DNA of 64,000 nt from an uncultured Roseibium sp. (GCF_947496995.1 NZ_CANMFD010000001.1:124001-188000), one strand, 5' to 3'; numbered from the stretch's first letter, positions 45,945-56,233 are shown. The notes: generated by a model not told the origin, from the sequence alone. Numbers and translations are program-made.

Positions 45945-46973
45945 ATGCGCAGCAGCAAGACCATCCACGTGATTTCCTGCCACGCCGAGGGCGAAGTGGG
46001 AGACGTGATCGTCGGTGGTGTTGCGCCGCCACCGGGGGAGACCCTGTGGGAGCAGCGCAGCTTCATTGCCCGTGACCGGACCTTGCGGGATTTTGTCCTG
46101 AACGAACCGCGCGGCGGTGTCTTCCGTCATGTCAATCTGCTGGTGCCGCCGAAACACCCCGAAGCCGATGCCGCCTTCATCATCATGGAGCCGGAAGACA
46201 CGCCGCCGATGTCCGGTTCGAATTCCATTTGCGTCTCCACCGTGCTGCTCGACAGCGGCATCATCGCGATGCGCGAGCCGGTGACGGAGCTTGTTCTGGA
46301 AGCGCCCGGGGGCCTGGTGCGCGTGCGCGCCGAATGCCGAAACGGCAAGGCCGAACGCATTTTCGTTCAGAATGTCGCCAGTTTTGCCGGCAAGCTGGAT
46401 GTACCGCTCGAGGTGGAAGGTGTCGGCACCCTGAGGGTCGACACGGCCTATGGCGGCGACAGTTTTGTCGTCGTCGACGCGAAGGCGCTCGGCTTCGCGA
46501 TCACCGAAGACGAAGCCGCCGACATCGCCCGGCTCGGGGTCCGGATCACCCGCGCCGCGAACGAGCAGATCGGGTTTTCGCATCCGGACCTGCCGGACTG
46601 GGATCACATCTCCTTCTGCGCCTTTTGCGGTCCGCTTTCAGAAACCGCGCAAGGATTGACGGGACGCTCCGCCGTGGCGATCCGCCCCGGCAAGGTGGAC
46701 CGCTCGCCGACCGGAACCGCGGTCTCCGCCCGCATGGCGCTTCTGGCGGCGAAAGGAAAGATGAAGCCTGGAGACACTTTCGAAGCGGTTTCCATCATCG
46801 GCTCACGCTTCATGGGTCGCATCCTCGGAGAGCAGAGTGTCGGCGGCCAAATGGGAATTGTTCCGGAAATCAGCGGCCGTGCCTGGATCACCGGCGTCCA
46901 TCAGCACATGCTCGACCCGGACGATCCTTGGCCGTCAGGCTACAGGTTGAGCGATACCTGGGGTGCACAGTGA
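45945..46973 (+). CDS. Proline racemase superfamily protein, Ser/Thr at the two catalytic positions (possibly trans-3-hydroxyproline dehydratase-like)
   Basis: [37 protein letters not shown] (Ser) and [16 protein letters not shown] (Thr). Confidence 0.85.
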   Translation: MRSSKTIHVISCHAEGEVGDVIVGGVAPPPGETLWEQRSFIARDRTLRDFVLNEPRGGVFRHVNLLVPPKHPEADAAFIIMEPEDTPPMSGSNSICVSTVLLDSGIIAMREPVTELVLEAPGGLVRVRAECRNGKAERIFVQNVASFAGKLDVPLEVEGVGTLRVDTAYGGDSFVVVDAKALGFAITEDEAADIARLGVRITRAANEQIGFSHPDLPDWDHISFCAFCGPLSETAQGLTGRSAVAIRPGKVDRSPTGTAVSARMALLAAKGKMKPGDTFEAVSIIGSRFMGRILGEQSVGGQMGIVPEISGRAWITGVHQHMLDPDDPWPSGYRLSDTWGAQ

Positions 46974-47016
46974 TACGGGCATTGATGTCGGGCCTGTCTT
47001 GTGAAGCCAGATTTAC

Positions 47017-47032
47017 TTTCCAAAAACGGAAA
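47017..47032. promoter_or_regulatory. Inverted repeat upstream of TRAP transporter
   Basis: TTTCC-AAAAAC-GGAAA; aligned with GTTTCTAAAACAGGAAACTA in the pobA-pcaQ region. Confidence 0.5.
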
Positions 47033-47213
47033 CTATACCGGCTGTTATCTCAATTTACATTGCAAAAATTGTTAGTGAAGATGAGGCTCGAGGCGTGTGC
47101 GGAAAAGGCCGGGGCAGGTGTTTTCCGGGGTGGCCGGTCAGGCCTGAAAGCAGACGGGTAAGCCTGAAATCAGGTTGCCGTGCTCAAAAGACAATTCACT
47201 CGGAGGAGGATAC

Positions 47214-48248
47214 ATGAACAAGATCAGGAACGCGGTTCTCGCAGCCGCCATGCTTGCCGCTGGTGCGAGTACCGCATCGGCAGCGGAATACGAATTCAAG
47301 CTTCACCATTTCCTTGGTGAAAAAGCACCGGCCCATTCGCAGATGCTGGTGCCGTGGGCCAAGCAGGTCGAGGAAAATTCCGGCGGCAAGGTCGCCATCG
47401 AGATCTATCCGGCCATGACACTCGGCGGACGTCCGCCGGAGCTGATCAGCCAGGTGCGCGACGGCGTGGTGGATCTGGTCTGGACCGTCAACGGCTACAC
47501 GCCGGGTCTTTTCCCGCGTTCCGAAGTGTTCGAGCTTCCGGGCATCCACACCAACGACCCGGCTGCCACGAACAAGGCCATGAAGGACATTTTCGAAAGC
47601 GACCTGAAGGAAGACTACAAGGGCGTCGAAGTCATGTTCCTGCATGTGCATGCGGGTCAGGCGATCCATATGCGCGACACCGAAGTGCATTCACCGGCGG
47701 ATCTCGCCGGCAAGAAGATCCGCATCCCGACCCGGACCGGCGCCTGGGTGATCGAATCCCTTGGTGCAATTCCGGTCGGCATGCCGGTACCCGAACTGCC
47801 GCCGGCACTGCAGAAAGGCGTTATCGACGGAGCCTTCATTCCGTGGGAAATCATTCCGCCGCTGAAGATCCAGGAGCAGACCGAGTTCCAGATCGAAGGC
47901 GCCGACAAGGAACGCTTCGGCACCACCGTATTCCAGGTTTCCATGAACAAGGAACGCTGGGATGGCCTGCCGGAAGACATTCAGAAAGCCTTCAGCGACG
48001 CATCGGGTGACGAATGGATCCAGAAGGTCGGTGAAATCTGGGCGGGCGCAGACGATTTCGGCATCGGTCTCGCCACCAAGGCCGGCAACACCCACATCAT
48101 GTTGTCGGAAGAGGAAACCGAAGCTTTCCGTGAGGCTCTTGCACCGGTCGCGGACCGCTGGGTTGAGGAAGTTTCCTCCAAGGGTATCGACGGCGCCGCG
48201 CTGGTTGAAAAGGCAAAGGCCGCAGCTGCGAGCCATGCTGCCAACTGA
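47214..48248 (+). CDS. TRAP transporter substrate-binding protein DctP
   Basis: Signal peptide; EYEFKLHHFLGEKAPAHSQMLVPWAKQVEENSGGKVAIEIYPAMTLGG. Confidence 0.92.
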   Translation: MNKIRNAVLAAAMLAAGASTASAAEYEFKLHHFLGEKAPAHSQMLVPWAKQVEENSGGKVAIEIYPAMTLGGRPPELISQVRDGVVDLVWTVNGYTPGLFPRSEVFELPGIHTNDPAATNKAMKDIFESDLKEDYKGVEVMFLHVHAGQAIHMRDTEVHSPADLAGKKIRIPTRTGAWVIESLGAIPVGMPVPELPPALQKGVIDGAFIPWEIIPPLKIQEQTEFQIEGADKERFGTTVFQVSMNKERWDGLPEDIQKAFSDASGDEWIQKVGEIWAGADDFGIGLATKAGNTHIMLSEEETEAFREALAPVADRWVEEVSSKGIDGAALVEKAKAAAASHAAN

Positions 48249-48760
48249 TGACAGCCGATTCTGAAAACAGCAGCTCCGGTTTCACCGGGGCTGCTTCCCG
48301 CTTGATCACGCTCTGGGCGCTTCTTGGCGGAGGCCTTTTGCTTGTGGTCGTGCTGACCAACACCTTGTCCATTGTCGGTTCGGTTTTCGGAATTCCCGTC
48401 CCGGGAGACTTCGAATTGACGGAGATGGGTGTCGGAATCGCGGTGTTTGCGTTCTTGCCCTATTGCCAGCTTGTCGGGGCCAATGTGTCGGCCGACATTT
48501 TCACCTCCGGGGCTTCCAGGCGGACCATAGCTTTCTTCACGATGCTCGCATCGCTTGTCGCGCTCGGATTCGCAGGGCTGCTGATCTGGCGCATGTATTT
48601 CGGCATGCTCGACCAGAAGAATTACGATTACACGACGACCATTCTGCAGATCCCGCACTGGATGGCCTTCGTCCCGATCCTGATCTCCCTTGCCCTGCTC
48701 GCACTTGCGGCTTTCGTTACCCTGACCCGCGATCTGAAAGTGCTGTCGAAAGGACAATAA
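48248..48760 (+). CDS. TRAP transporter small permease DctQ
   Basis: 170 aa, 4 TM, VFGIPVPGDFELTEMGVGIAVFAFLPYCQL. Confidence 0.9.
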   Translation: MTADSENSSSGFTGAASRLITLWALLGGGLLLVVVLTNTLSIVGSVFGIPVPGDFELTEMGVGIAVFAFLPYCQLVGANVSADIFTSGASRRTIAFFTMLASLVALGFAGLLIWRMYFGMLDQKNYDYTTTILQIPHWMAFVPILISLALLALAAFVTLTRDLKVLSKGQ

Positions 48761-48764
48761 TAAT

Positions 48765-50123
48765 ATGGCGGACGCGCTTTTCCTGGGGTTGGGCGGGCTG
48801 GTGGTTCTGGTCGTGCTCATCGCGATCCGGATGCCGATTGCCTATGCGATGATACTGGTCGGCGGTGTCGGCACCATGCTGCTGAACGGTCCGACCCTCG
48901 TTCTCAGCCAGTTGAAAACCCTGGCCTATGGCCAGTTCTCCATCTACGACCTGTCCGTGGTGCCGATGTTCGTGCTGATGGGCGCGATCGCGTCCAAGAC
49001 CGGATTGAGCCAGGCGCTGTTCCGGGGCGCGAATGCCTGGCTCGGCTGGCTGCGTGGCGGCACAGCCATGGCGGCGATTGCGGGCTGCGCCGGCTTCGGT
49101 GCGGTCTGCGGCTCCTCCCTGGCCACCGCTTCGACGATGGGCAAGGTGGCCCTGCCGGAATTGCGGCGCTACAATTATTCAGGCGCGCTGGCGACAGGAA
49201 CGCTGGCCGCCGGAGGCGTGCTCGGCATTCTGATCCCGCCGTCCGTGGTTCTGATCATCTATGCCATCATCGTGGAGGCGAACATCGTCACCATGTTCAT
49301 GGCGGCGTTTCTGCCCGGCCTGCTGGCGGTCATCCTGTTTCTGCTGACCATTGCCATCTATGTGGCGATCAGGCCGGAGGCCGGCCCCAAGGGCGGTGTC
49401 GCCGACCGGCGCGAGTTCATCGAAGCCACTATGGGCATGATCCCTGTCCTGATCATCTTCGGACTGGTGATCGGCGGCATCTATCTGGGCTTCTTCAACC
49501 CGACGCCCGCCGCTGCCGTGGGTGTGTTCCTGGTCTTGCTGTTCGGACTGTTGCAGCGCAAGCTCGTCTGGCCGGACTTCATTTCCGCGCTCAAGGAAAC
49601 GGCGTCCACGTCGGGGATGATCTATCTGATCATTCTGGGGGCCGAACTCCTGAAAATCTTCATGTCCCGTGTCGGCCTGCCACAGGAAACAGCTGCATGG
49701 ATCGGCAGTTCCGGACTGGAGCCGATGACCGTGCTAATCGTGCTTCTGGTTGCCCTGATCGTGCTCGGCTGCCTGATGGACAGCCTGTCCATGATCCTGC
49801 TGGTAATCCCGTTCTTCTGGCCGGTGCTGGTTGATATCAACGGCGGCATCTATCAGGGCGCGGAGGGTGCGGGCTTCGGCATGAGCACCGAGGACCTGAA
49901 GATCTGGTTCGGGGTGCTGGCGCTGATTGTGGTCGAACTCGGCCTGATCACGCCGCCAGTCGGCATGAATGTCTTCGTGATCTCGTCCCTTGCCCGCGAC
50001 ACACCGATGATCGAGACCTTCAAGGGCGTCATGCCGTTTTTCGGCGCGGAGATCATCCGTGTGGTGCTGCTGGTGAGTTTCCCGGCCATCACGCTCTGGC
50101 TGCCGCGGGTGCTCAGCGGCTGA
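48765..50123 (+). CDS. TRAP transporter large permease DctM
   Basis: 452 aa, multi-TM, GFGAVCGSSLATASTMGKVALPELRRYNYSGALATGTLAAGGVLGILIPPSVVLIIYAI. Confidence 0.93.
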   Translation: MADALFLGLGGLVVLVVLIAIRMPIAYAMILVGGVGTMLLNGPTLVLSQLKTLAYGQFSIYDLSVVPMFVLMGAIASKTGLSQALFRGANAWLGWLRGGTAMAAIAGCAGFGAVCGSSLATASTMGKVALPELRRYNYSGALATGTLAAGGVLGILIPPSVVLIIYAIIVEANIVTMFMAAFLPGLLAVILFLLTIAIYVAIRPEAGPKGGVADRREFIEATMGMIPVLIIFGLVIGGIYLGFFNPTPAAAVGVFLVLLFGLLQRKLVWPDFISALKETASTSGMIYLIILGAELLKIFMSRVGLPQETAAWIGSSGLEPMTVLIVLLVALIVLGCLMDSLSMILLVIPFFWPVLVDINGGIYQGAEGAGFGMSTEDLKIWFGVLALIVVELGLITPPVGMNVFVISSLARDTPMIETFKGVMPFFGAEIIRVVLLVSFPAITLWLPRVLSG

Positions 50124-50149
50124 CGCTGCAGACTATCGGGAACGGAACC

Positions 50150-51472
50150 TCAGGAAGCGTTTGACTTCTGCCGCCGGGCGAAGATCCGCTCGGACATGTC
50201 CCGCGCCGGTGCGATCGCCTCGCGGGGATCGAGGGCTGTGCGCCAGTCGATCCCGGCCGGACTGTTCTTTGCCAGGGTCTCCGCAAAAGGTGCGCTGCCG
50301 CTGGCGGCAGCGGCCACCAGATCTTTTGCCTGCGCCCGTGACACGCCGTTTCTGGCAAGCAGAAAGCTGGCTGTCTCCGCCATGATCTCCGGATTGGCTT
50401 CAAGGGAAGCATCAAGCATGTCGTCATGCGGTTTCAGGCTTGCGGCCAGTTCCTGGGCGTGGCCCAGGGCCGTACCCGTGGCCAGCAGCATTTGCGGCAG
50501 GAACATCCATTCAAGCGGCCACTTGGCCCCGTCGCGCTCCTCCGCGGGGTCGGCGGCGGCTGCAAGACCTGCCTGCGCGGCAATCGCGATCCGGTGAAGG
50601 GCCTGAATGGTCTCCGCCTGAACCGGATTGGCCTTTTGCGGCATCGTGGACGATCCTCCGCCCGTGCCGCTCGAAACTTCGGCTATGTCGCTGCGTCCCA
50701 GGAGAACGAGATCGCCGGCCATCTTGGCGAGCCCCGCACAGACCTGCTGCAACCATCCGGCCAGCATCAGAACCGGCGTCCGGTTGACGTGCCAGGAGGG
50801 GCTGTCCTCAAGTCCGAGTTCTTCCGCCAACGCCGCGCTGACGGCCGATCCGTCGGGCGCGATCGCACTGTTGATGCCGGATGCGCCGCCGAACTGCACC
50901 CGGAGAACGGAGGACTTCAGGTCGGGCAGGGCGTTTTCGGCATCGATGAGGGGATGCGCCCATTGGGCAATCCGGTAGCCCAGGGTGATCGGCGTGGCGA
51001 TCTGGCTGCGGGTGCGTCCGGCCAGCAACCGGTCCGCATTCCGCTGACTTTGCGTTTCCAGCGTGTCGATCAACCGGTCGAGGCGCGACTGCAGGATATT
51101 CACGCACGCCCGGTTCTGCAGCGCTGCCGCCGTATCCATGACATCCTGACTGGTAGCACCCCAGTGGAGCCATTGCCCGGCCTCCTCGCCGGCGACCTTT
51201 CTGAGCACGGCAACAAGGGCGGGAACGGGAACGCCCGCCGATTGCGTGCCGCTCTTCAGCGTCGCGGGATCGATGTCCGCGTCCTTCAGCCGGTCTTCGA
51301 TCGCCTGTGCCGCCTCCTGCGGAATGATCCCGAGCCTGCCCTGAACCTTCGCGAGCGCGCGCTCGAAGCGCACCATATGGGCCACGTCACTTCGGTCGCC
51401 GAGAAGCTCCAGCAGGTCCTCGTCGGCGAACAAACCGGAATAGATCGTACTGGAAAACAGGGAAACAGGCAT
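50150..51472 (-). CDS. pcaB: 3-carboxy-cis,cis-muconate cycloisomerase
   Basis: Fumarase/ASL superfamily SSGTGGGSSTMPQKANPVQAETI; in pca cluster. Confidence 0.88.
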   Translation of the reverse strand: MPVSLFSSTIYSGLFADEDLLELLGDRSDVAHMVRFERALAKVQGRLGIIPQEAAQAIEDRLKDADIDPATLKSGTQSAGVPVPALVAVLRKVAGEEAGQWLHWGATSQDVMDTAAALQNRACVNILQSRLDRLIDTLETQSQRNADRLLAGRTRSQIATPITLGYRIAQWAHPLIDAENALPDLKSSVLRVQFGGASGINSAIAPDGSAVSAALAEELGLEDSPSWHVNRTPVLMLAGWLQQVCAGLAKMAGDLVLLGRSDIAEVSSGTGGGSSTMPQKANPVQAETIQALHRIAIAAQAGLAAAADPAEERDGAKWPLEWMFLPQMLLATGTALGHAQELAASLKPHDDMLDASLEANPEIMAETASFLLARNGVSRAQAKDLVAAAASGSAPFAETLAKNSPAGIDWRTALDPREAIAPARDMSERIFARRQKSNAS

Positions 51473-51529
51473 TTAGGGGTCCGTGACCTTAAATATCGCC
51501 CTGCATTGAGAGCCAGGAAAAGACGCGGG

Positions 51530-52366
51530 TCAAGCGGCCTTGAGAGGAAGCTCGAGAATCTCGCGCGCCTGCTGCCATGTGGCGACAGGCCTTTCGTATT
51601 TCGCGCAAAGATCCGCTGCCCGTTTTACCAGAGCGGCATTGGAGGGTGCCAGTCTGTCCTTGTCGAGACGGACATTGTCTTCCAGGCCTGTACGCGTGTG
51701 ACCGCCCGAGGCGATGCTCCACTCGTTGACCGTCAACTGATGCCGTCCGATGCCCGCGGCGCACCACTGGGCATCCGGAACCAAGCGTTCCACGGTCTTG
51801 ATGTAGTAATCGAACACGTCCCGGTCGACCGGCATGGCATTCTTCACGCCCATGACGAACTGCACATAGAGTTTGCCGGGAATCCGTCCGTCCTTGTTCA
51901 TGGCGGCCGCCTGGTGAATATGGCTGAGGTCGAAGGCCTCGATCTCCGGCTTCACATGGTGCGTGCGCATTTCGCTCGCGAGCCAGTCGACCAGATCCGG
52001 CGGGTTCTCGTAGACCCTTGTGGGAAAATTGTTCGACCCGACGGAAAGTGACGCCATGTCCGGCTGCAGCGGCAGCATGCCACCGCGCGCCTTGCCCGCG
52101 CCGGAGCGTCCGCCGGTGGAGAACTGGATGATCATGCCGGGACAGTGCTTTTCCAGGCCTTCCTTCAGGCGCGCGAACTTTTCCGGATCGGAAGAAGGTG
52201 TCTCGTCGTCGTTGCGCACATGGGCGTGGACGATGGACGCCCCGGCCTCGAAAGCTTCCTGCGAGCTTTCCACCTGCTCGGAGATGGAAATCGGCACGGC
52301 CGGATTGTTTTCCTTTTTCGGCACGGAGCCGGTGATCGCAACGCAGATGATGCAGGGTTTGGTCAT
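51530..52366 (-). CDS. BKACE family beta-keto acid cleavage enzyme (DUF849)
   Basis: MTKPCIICVAITGSVPKKENNPAVPISISEQVESSQEAFEAGASIVHAHVRNDDETPSSDPEKF; Zn-binding HAHVR. Confidence 0.9.
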   Translation of the reverse strand: MTKPCIICVAITGSVPKKENNPAVPISISEQVESSQEAFEAGASIVHAHVRNDDETPSSDPEKFARLKEGLEKHCPGMIIQFSTGGRSGAGKARGGMLPLQPDMASLSVGSNNFPTRVYENPPDLVDWLASEMRTHHVKPEIEAFDLSHIHQAAAMNKDGRIPGKLYVQFVMGVKNAMPVDRDVFDYYIKTVERLVPDAQWCAAGIGRHQLTVNEWSIASGGHTRTGLEDNVRLDKDRLAPSNAALVKRAADLCAKYERPVATWQQAREILELPLKAA

Positions 52367-52518
52367 GTCATTCTCTTGTTTGTCGGATCAGCAAGGCGGT
52401 CCGAAGCCGGCAATCGATTTTTCCTTGCCCATTTACTCCCTCATCCCGAGAAGGACCGCAAGGTCGCTCGAGGTCACGGCTCATGAATGAGGCAAAGGTG
52501 GCGTTCCGTCCGCTTTCG

Positions 52519-53139
52519 TCAGATATCGAAGAAGACGGTTTCGTCCTGTCCCTGCAGCTTGATGTCGAAGCGGTAGACCGGTTTCCCGTCGCGCTCGCTC
52601 TTGCGGGCGATCAGCGTTTGGCGCCGCTGTTCCCACTCAATCAGGTTGAGCACCGAATCCGCTGCATTGGCCTCCGTTTCATCCTCGAAATAGACCCTTG
52701 TCTGCAGGCCGACATTGATGCCGCGCGCCACGATCCAAAGGCTGATATGGGGCGCGATCACCTTGCCGTCCCGCTCGGTTACCGGGCCGGGCTTGACGGT
52801 GTCGAAGCCCCATTCGCCGGTATCGAAATCGGTGATCACGCGGCCCCAGCCGCGGAAGCCTTCCTCGACCTCGCCTTCATGTTCCGGGTGGGCATAGATG
52901 CCGTCCGCATTCGCCTGCCAGGCTTCCAGCAGCACATCCTTGATCGGCGAGCCCATTCCGTCGATGACGCAGCCCTCGACGCGAATACGCTCTCCTCTCG
53001 CGTTTGGACCGGCGATATCCCAGCCGAGTTCCTGCCGGTAGATGTCGAAACCGGCAGCTCCCGGCGCCAGGCCGATGTGCACATAGGGGCCGGCAGTCTG
53101 GGACGGGGTCTCTTTCAGATAGTTCAGTTCCTGTCGCAT
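52519..53139 (-). CDS. pcaG: Protocatechuate 3,4-dioxygenase alpha subunit
   Basis: LKETPSQTAGPYVHIGLAPGAAGFD, VIDGMGSPIKDVLLEAWQANADGIYAHPEHE. Confidence 0.94.
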   Translation of the reverse strand: MRQELNYLKETPSQTAGPYVHIGLAPGAAGFDIYRQELGWDIAGPNARGERIRVEGCVIDGMGSPIKDVLLEAWQANADGIYAHPEHEGEVEEGFRGWGRVITDFDTGEWGFDTVKPGPVTERDGKVIAPHISLWIVARGINVGLQTRVYFEDETEANAADSVLNLIEWEQRRQTLIARKSERDGKPVYRFDIKLQGQDETVFFDI

Positions 53140-53141
53140 GA

Positions 53142-53867
53142 TCAGTTCCCCTCCGGACGGTTCTCGAACATGGTGGACCTGCGGCCACGCACGACGATGT
53201 CGAACTTGTAAGCGATCGTATCCAGCGGGATCGTCGCATTCAGATCCAGCCGGGCGATGAGTTGTTCAATCGCCTGCGGGTCCGGGATCGACTTGAGGAT
53301 CGGGCACTTGTCGATCAGGGGGTCGCCTTCGAAATAGCACTGGGTGATCAGTCTTTGCGCGAAGGCGGTGCCGAAGATCGACATGTGGATATGGGCGGGC
53401 CGCCAGTTGTTGATCCAGTTGCGCCAGGGATAGGCGCCGGGCTTCACGGTCCGGAAATGATAATAGCCGTTCTCGTCGCTCAGTGTCCGGCCACAACCGC
53501 CGAAGTTGGGGTCGATCGGCGCAATGTAAGTATCTTTCTTGTGCCGGTACCTGCCGCCCGCGTTCGCCTGCCAGATCTCCACCAGCGTGTTGGGGACCGG
53601 CCTGGCGTTCTCGTCCAGAACGCGGCCATGCAGGATGATGCGTTCGCCGATCGGGCTTTCGCCGGACTTGGCGTAATTGCTCAGAAGGTCCTTGTCGATC
53701 GGGTCGATATCATTGTGCCCGAAGACGGGTCCGGTGATTTCGCCGATGCCGGTTTCAAGGCTGATCATCGAATATTGCGGCGACCGCGATACGCTCGTCT
53801 TGTAATCCGGGGTCAGTGCCGGTGGATGCCACTCCCGGTCGCGCTGGTATAGAGGGCCTGGTTTCAT
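53142..53867 (-). CDS. pcaH: Protocatechuate 3,4-dioxygenase beta subunit
   Basis: [97 protein letters not shown]. Confidence 0.95.
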   Translation of the reverse strand: MKPGPLYQRDREWHPPALTPDYKTSVSRSPQYSMISLETGIGEITGPVFGHNDIDPIDKDLLSNYAKSGESPIGERIILHGRVLDENARPVPNTLVEIWQANAGGRYRHKKDTYIAPIDPNFGGCGRTLSDENGYYHFRTVKPGAYPWRNWINNWRPAHIHMSIFGTAFAQRLITQCYFEGDPLIDKCPILKSIPDPQAIEQLIARLDLNATIPLDTIAYKFDIVVRGRRSTMFENRPEGN

Positions 53868-54280
53868 GTTACGTCCTCCCGTTTGGCGTCTCCGCCCGAT
53901 GGCCGTTCTCTTTCCATCTCCGCATAGGTTTCCTTGGCAAGCTTGAGCGCCTGATTGGCGCGCGGAACACCTGCATAGATGGCGACATGCTGAAAGGCCT
54001 CGAGCACATCCTGTTTGCTGGCGCCGGTGCGGGCGGTGGCGCGAATATGCATGGGAATTTCCTCGAAATTCCCGAGCGCCGCCAGCAGCGCGAGGGTCAG
54101 CATCGAACGTTCCCGGTTACCGATGCCGTCGGAGGCCCAGACGGTTCCCCACGCCCCTTCAGTGATCAGCGTCTGAAACGGTTCGTCGAACGCCGTCTTG
54201 GCGGCCTCCGCCCGGGCGACGTGATCGTCTCCCAGAACCGAACGTCTGACGTCCATGCCGCTTTCATATCGTTGTGACAT
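53864..54280 (-). CDS. pcaC: 4-carboxymuconolactone decarboxylase
   Basis: 138 aa, CMD family [75 protein letters not shown]. Confidence 0.94.
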   Translation of the reverse strand: MSQRYESGMDVRRSVLGDDHVARAEAAKTAFDEPFQTLITEGAWGTVWASDGIGNRERSMLTLALLAALGNFEEIPMHIRATARTGASKQDVLEAFQHVAIYAGVPRANQALKLAKETYAEMERERPSGGDAKREDVT

Positions 54281-55064
54281 GGAGATCCTCCTTGAAGAAT
54301 GTCATGAGATGGCCGGCATATTGATGCGGCTGCTCGACGCAGGGCAAATGGCCCGCGGCTTCGATTTCAACATAGCGGCTTCCGGCAACTAGAGCTGCCG
54401 TGTTCCGCACCAGCTCCGGCGGGCTGGCAAGATCGTCTGCGCCGCCGATGCCGATGACGGGCATGCCAAGTTTCGCAGTGGAGGCTGTTAGATCCGTCCC
54501 GGCGATCGCCTCGCAGCAGCCGATATATCCCTCGGCCGGCGTCCGGGTCAGCATGTGTCTCCACGCCAGGCATTCGTCGCTCCGGCGAAATTCTTCGCAA
54601 AACCAGCGCTCGAGAATGGCGTCGGCAAGCGCATCGATCCCGCCGGTGCGGATCCGCGCGATCCGCTCCTGCCACATGGCCGCCTCGCCCATCTTCGCGC
54701 CCGTGTTCGACAGCACCAGACCCTGGATCAGGGACGGCTGCCTGCTCGCCAGGAGCTGCCCGATCATGCCGCCGATGGAAAGCCCGACGAATATGCACGA
54801 ATGCACGCCGGCGTGCTTCAGGAGCTCCTGCGTATCCTCGACCAGGCTGTCCATGGAATAGGGAGCCGGCGGGCAGGACGACAGCCCGTGGCCGCGCTTG
54901 TCGAAGCGGATCAGCCGCAGGCCCTGTTTCGGCAACAGCGCAATCACCTTGTCCCAGAGCCGAAGGTCGGTCCCGAGCGAATTGGCGAAGACGACCGGCA
55001 CCCCTTCCGGGTCTCCGTCTTCACGCCAGTGAATGTCAGCGGAGGAAAGCCTTGCGATCTTCAT
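54264..55064 (-). CDS. pcaD: 3-oxoadipate enol-lactonase
   Basis: Alpha/beta hydrolase MKIARLSSADIHWREDGDPEGVPVVFANSLGTDLRLWDKVIALLPK, FVGLSIGGMIGQLLA. Confidence 0.92.
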   Translation of the reverse strand: MKIARLSSADIHWREDGDPEGVPVVFANSLGTDLRLWDKVIALLPKQGLRLIRFDKRGHGLSSCPPAPYSMDSLVEDTQELLKHAGVHSCIFVGLSIGGMIGQLLASRQPSLIQGLVLSNTGAKMGEAAMWQERIARIRTGGIDALADAILERWFCEEFRRSDECLAWRHMLTRTPAEGYIGCCEAIAGTDLTASTAKLGMPVIGIGGADDLASPPELVRNTAALVAGSRYVEIEAAGHLPCVEQPHQYAGHLMTFFKEDLHVTTI

Positions 55065-56233
55065 CAGTAGGGCAACCCGACATAGTTCTGCGCGAACCAC
55101 TTCTGTGCCGTTTCGTGATAGTGAAGCGACTGGATCTCCGCGCGCTGCATCTTCAGATCGAACTCCGACTGATCCGGGAACCGGTGCAGCAGATTGGTGG
55201 TCGCCCAGCTGAAGCGTTCGGCTTTCCAGACGCGCGCCAGCGCCTTTTCCGAATAGCTGTCGATGCCCTCGCTGTCCTTGTCCAGATAGTAGCGGACCAG
55301 TCCTTCGTTGAGATAATGAACGTCCGACGCGGCGGTGTTCAGGCCCTTGGCGCCGGTCGGCGGCACGATATGGGCCGCATCGCCGCACAGGAACAGGCGG
55401 CCCCAGCGCATCGGTTCGCTGACGAAGGAGCGCAAGGGGGCAATCGACTTCTCGATGGAGGGGCCGGTCACCAGCTTGTCGGCGACGGAATCCGGGATCC
55501 GGCGTTTCAACTCGTCCCAGAACGCCTCGTCGCTCCATTCCTCGACCTTGTCTGTCAGCGCGCATTGAACATAGTAGCGCGACAGATGGTCGTTGCGCAT
55601 CGAGCAGAGCGCGAAACCGCGGCTGGAATTCGCATAGATCAGTTCGTCATGAACAGGCGGCGTCTCCGACAGGATGCCCAGCCAGCCGAAGGGGAAGACC
55701 TTCTCGTATTCCTTGCGGACGGTTTCCGGGATCGTCTGGCGGCTGACACCGTGGAAGCCGTCGCAGCCGGCCACGAAGTCGCAATCGATCCGCTGGTCCT
55801 GCCCGTCCGCCCTGAAGGTCACATAGGGCGCATCGCTGTCCACATCGCGGATCTCGACACCCTCGACCTCGAAAATCGTCTTGCCGTTGGCGGCTTCCCG
55901 AGCGTCATAGAGATCGTGGGTGACTTCCGTCTGCCCGTAGACGATGACATTCTGTCCGATCAGTTTCTTGAAATTGACGTCGAACAGTTCGTTCTCGTAG
56001 GAAATGCAGGTGCCGTGGTGGACGAAGCATTCCTTCTCCATCCTGTCGGCAACGCCCGCCTCGCGCATCATGTTGACCAGGCCTGTTTCCAGGATACCCG
56101 CCCGGATGCGGCGCAGCACATAGTCGCGTGTCTTGCGCTCCAGAACGACGGTGTCGATGCCCTTGAGGTGCAGCAGCTGTCCCAGCAACAGTCCGGATGG
56201 CCCTCCACCCACGATGACGACCTGTGTCCGCAT
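55064..56233 (-). CDS. pobA: 4-hydroxybenzoate 3-monooxygenase
   Basis: MRTQVVIVGGGPSGLLLGQLLHLKGIDTVVLERKTRDYVLRRIRAGILETG, GDAAHIVPPTGAKGLNTAASDV. Confidence 0.95.
   Translation of the reverse strand: MRTQVVIVGGGPSGLLLGQLLHLKGIDTVVLERKTRDYVLRRIRAGILETGLVNMMREAGVADRMEKECFVHHGTCISYENELFDVNFKKLIGQNVIVYGQTEVTHDLYDAREAANGKTIFEVEGVEIRDVDSDAPYVTFRADGQDQRIDCDFVAGCDGFHGVSRQTIPETVRKEYEKVFPFGWLGILSETPPVHDELIYANSSRGFALCSMRNDHLSRYYVQCALTDKVEEWSDEAFWDELKRRIPDSVADKLVTGPSIEKSIAPLRSFVSEPMRWGRLFLCGDAAHIVPPTGAKGLNTAASDVHYLNEGLVRYYLDKDSEGIDSYSEKALARVWKAERFSWATTNLLHRFPDQSEFDLKMQRAEIQSLHYHETAQKWFAQNYVGLPY

Noticed and set aside
44925-46607. 560-aa minus-strand ORF opposite the hydroxyproline genes
   Set aside because: Shadow ORF; the plus-strand genes have clear catalytic motifs.
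55065-55565. N-terminal extension of the 433-aa PcaD ORF
   Set aside because: Out-of-frame read of pobA; PcaD starts at 55064 with an ATGA overlap to pobA's stop.
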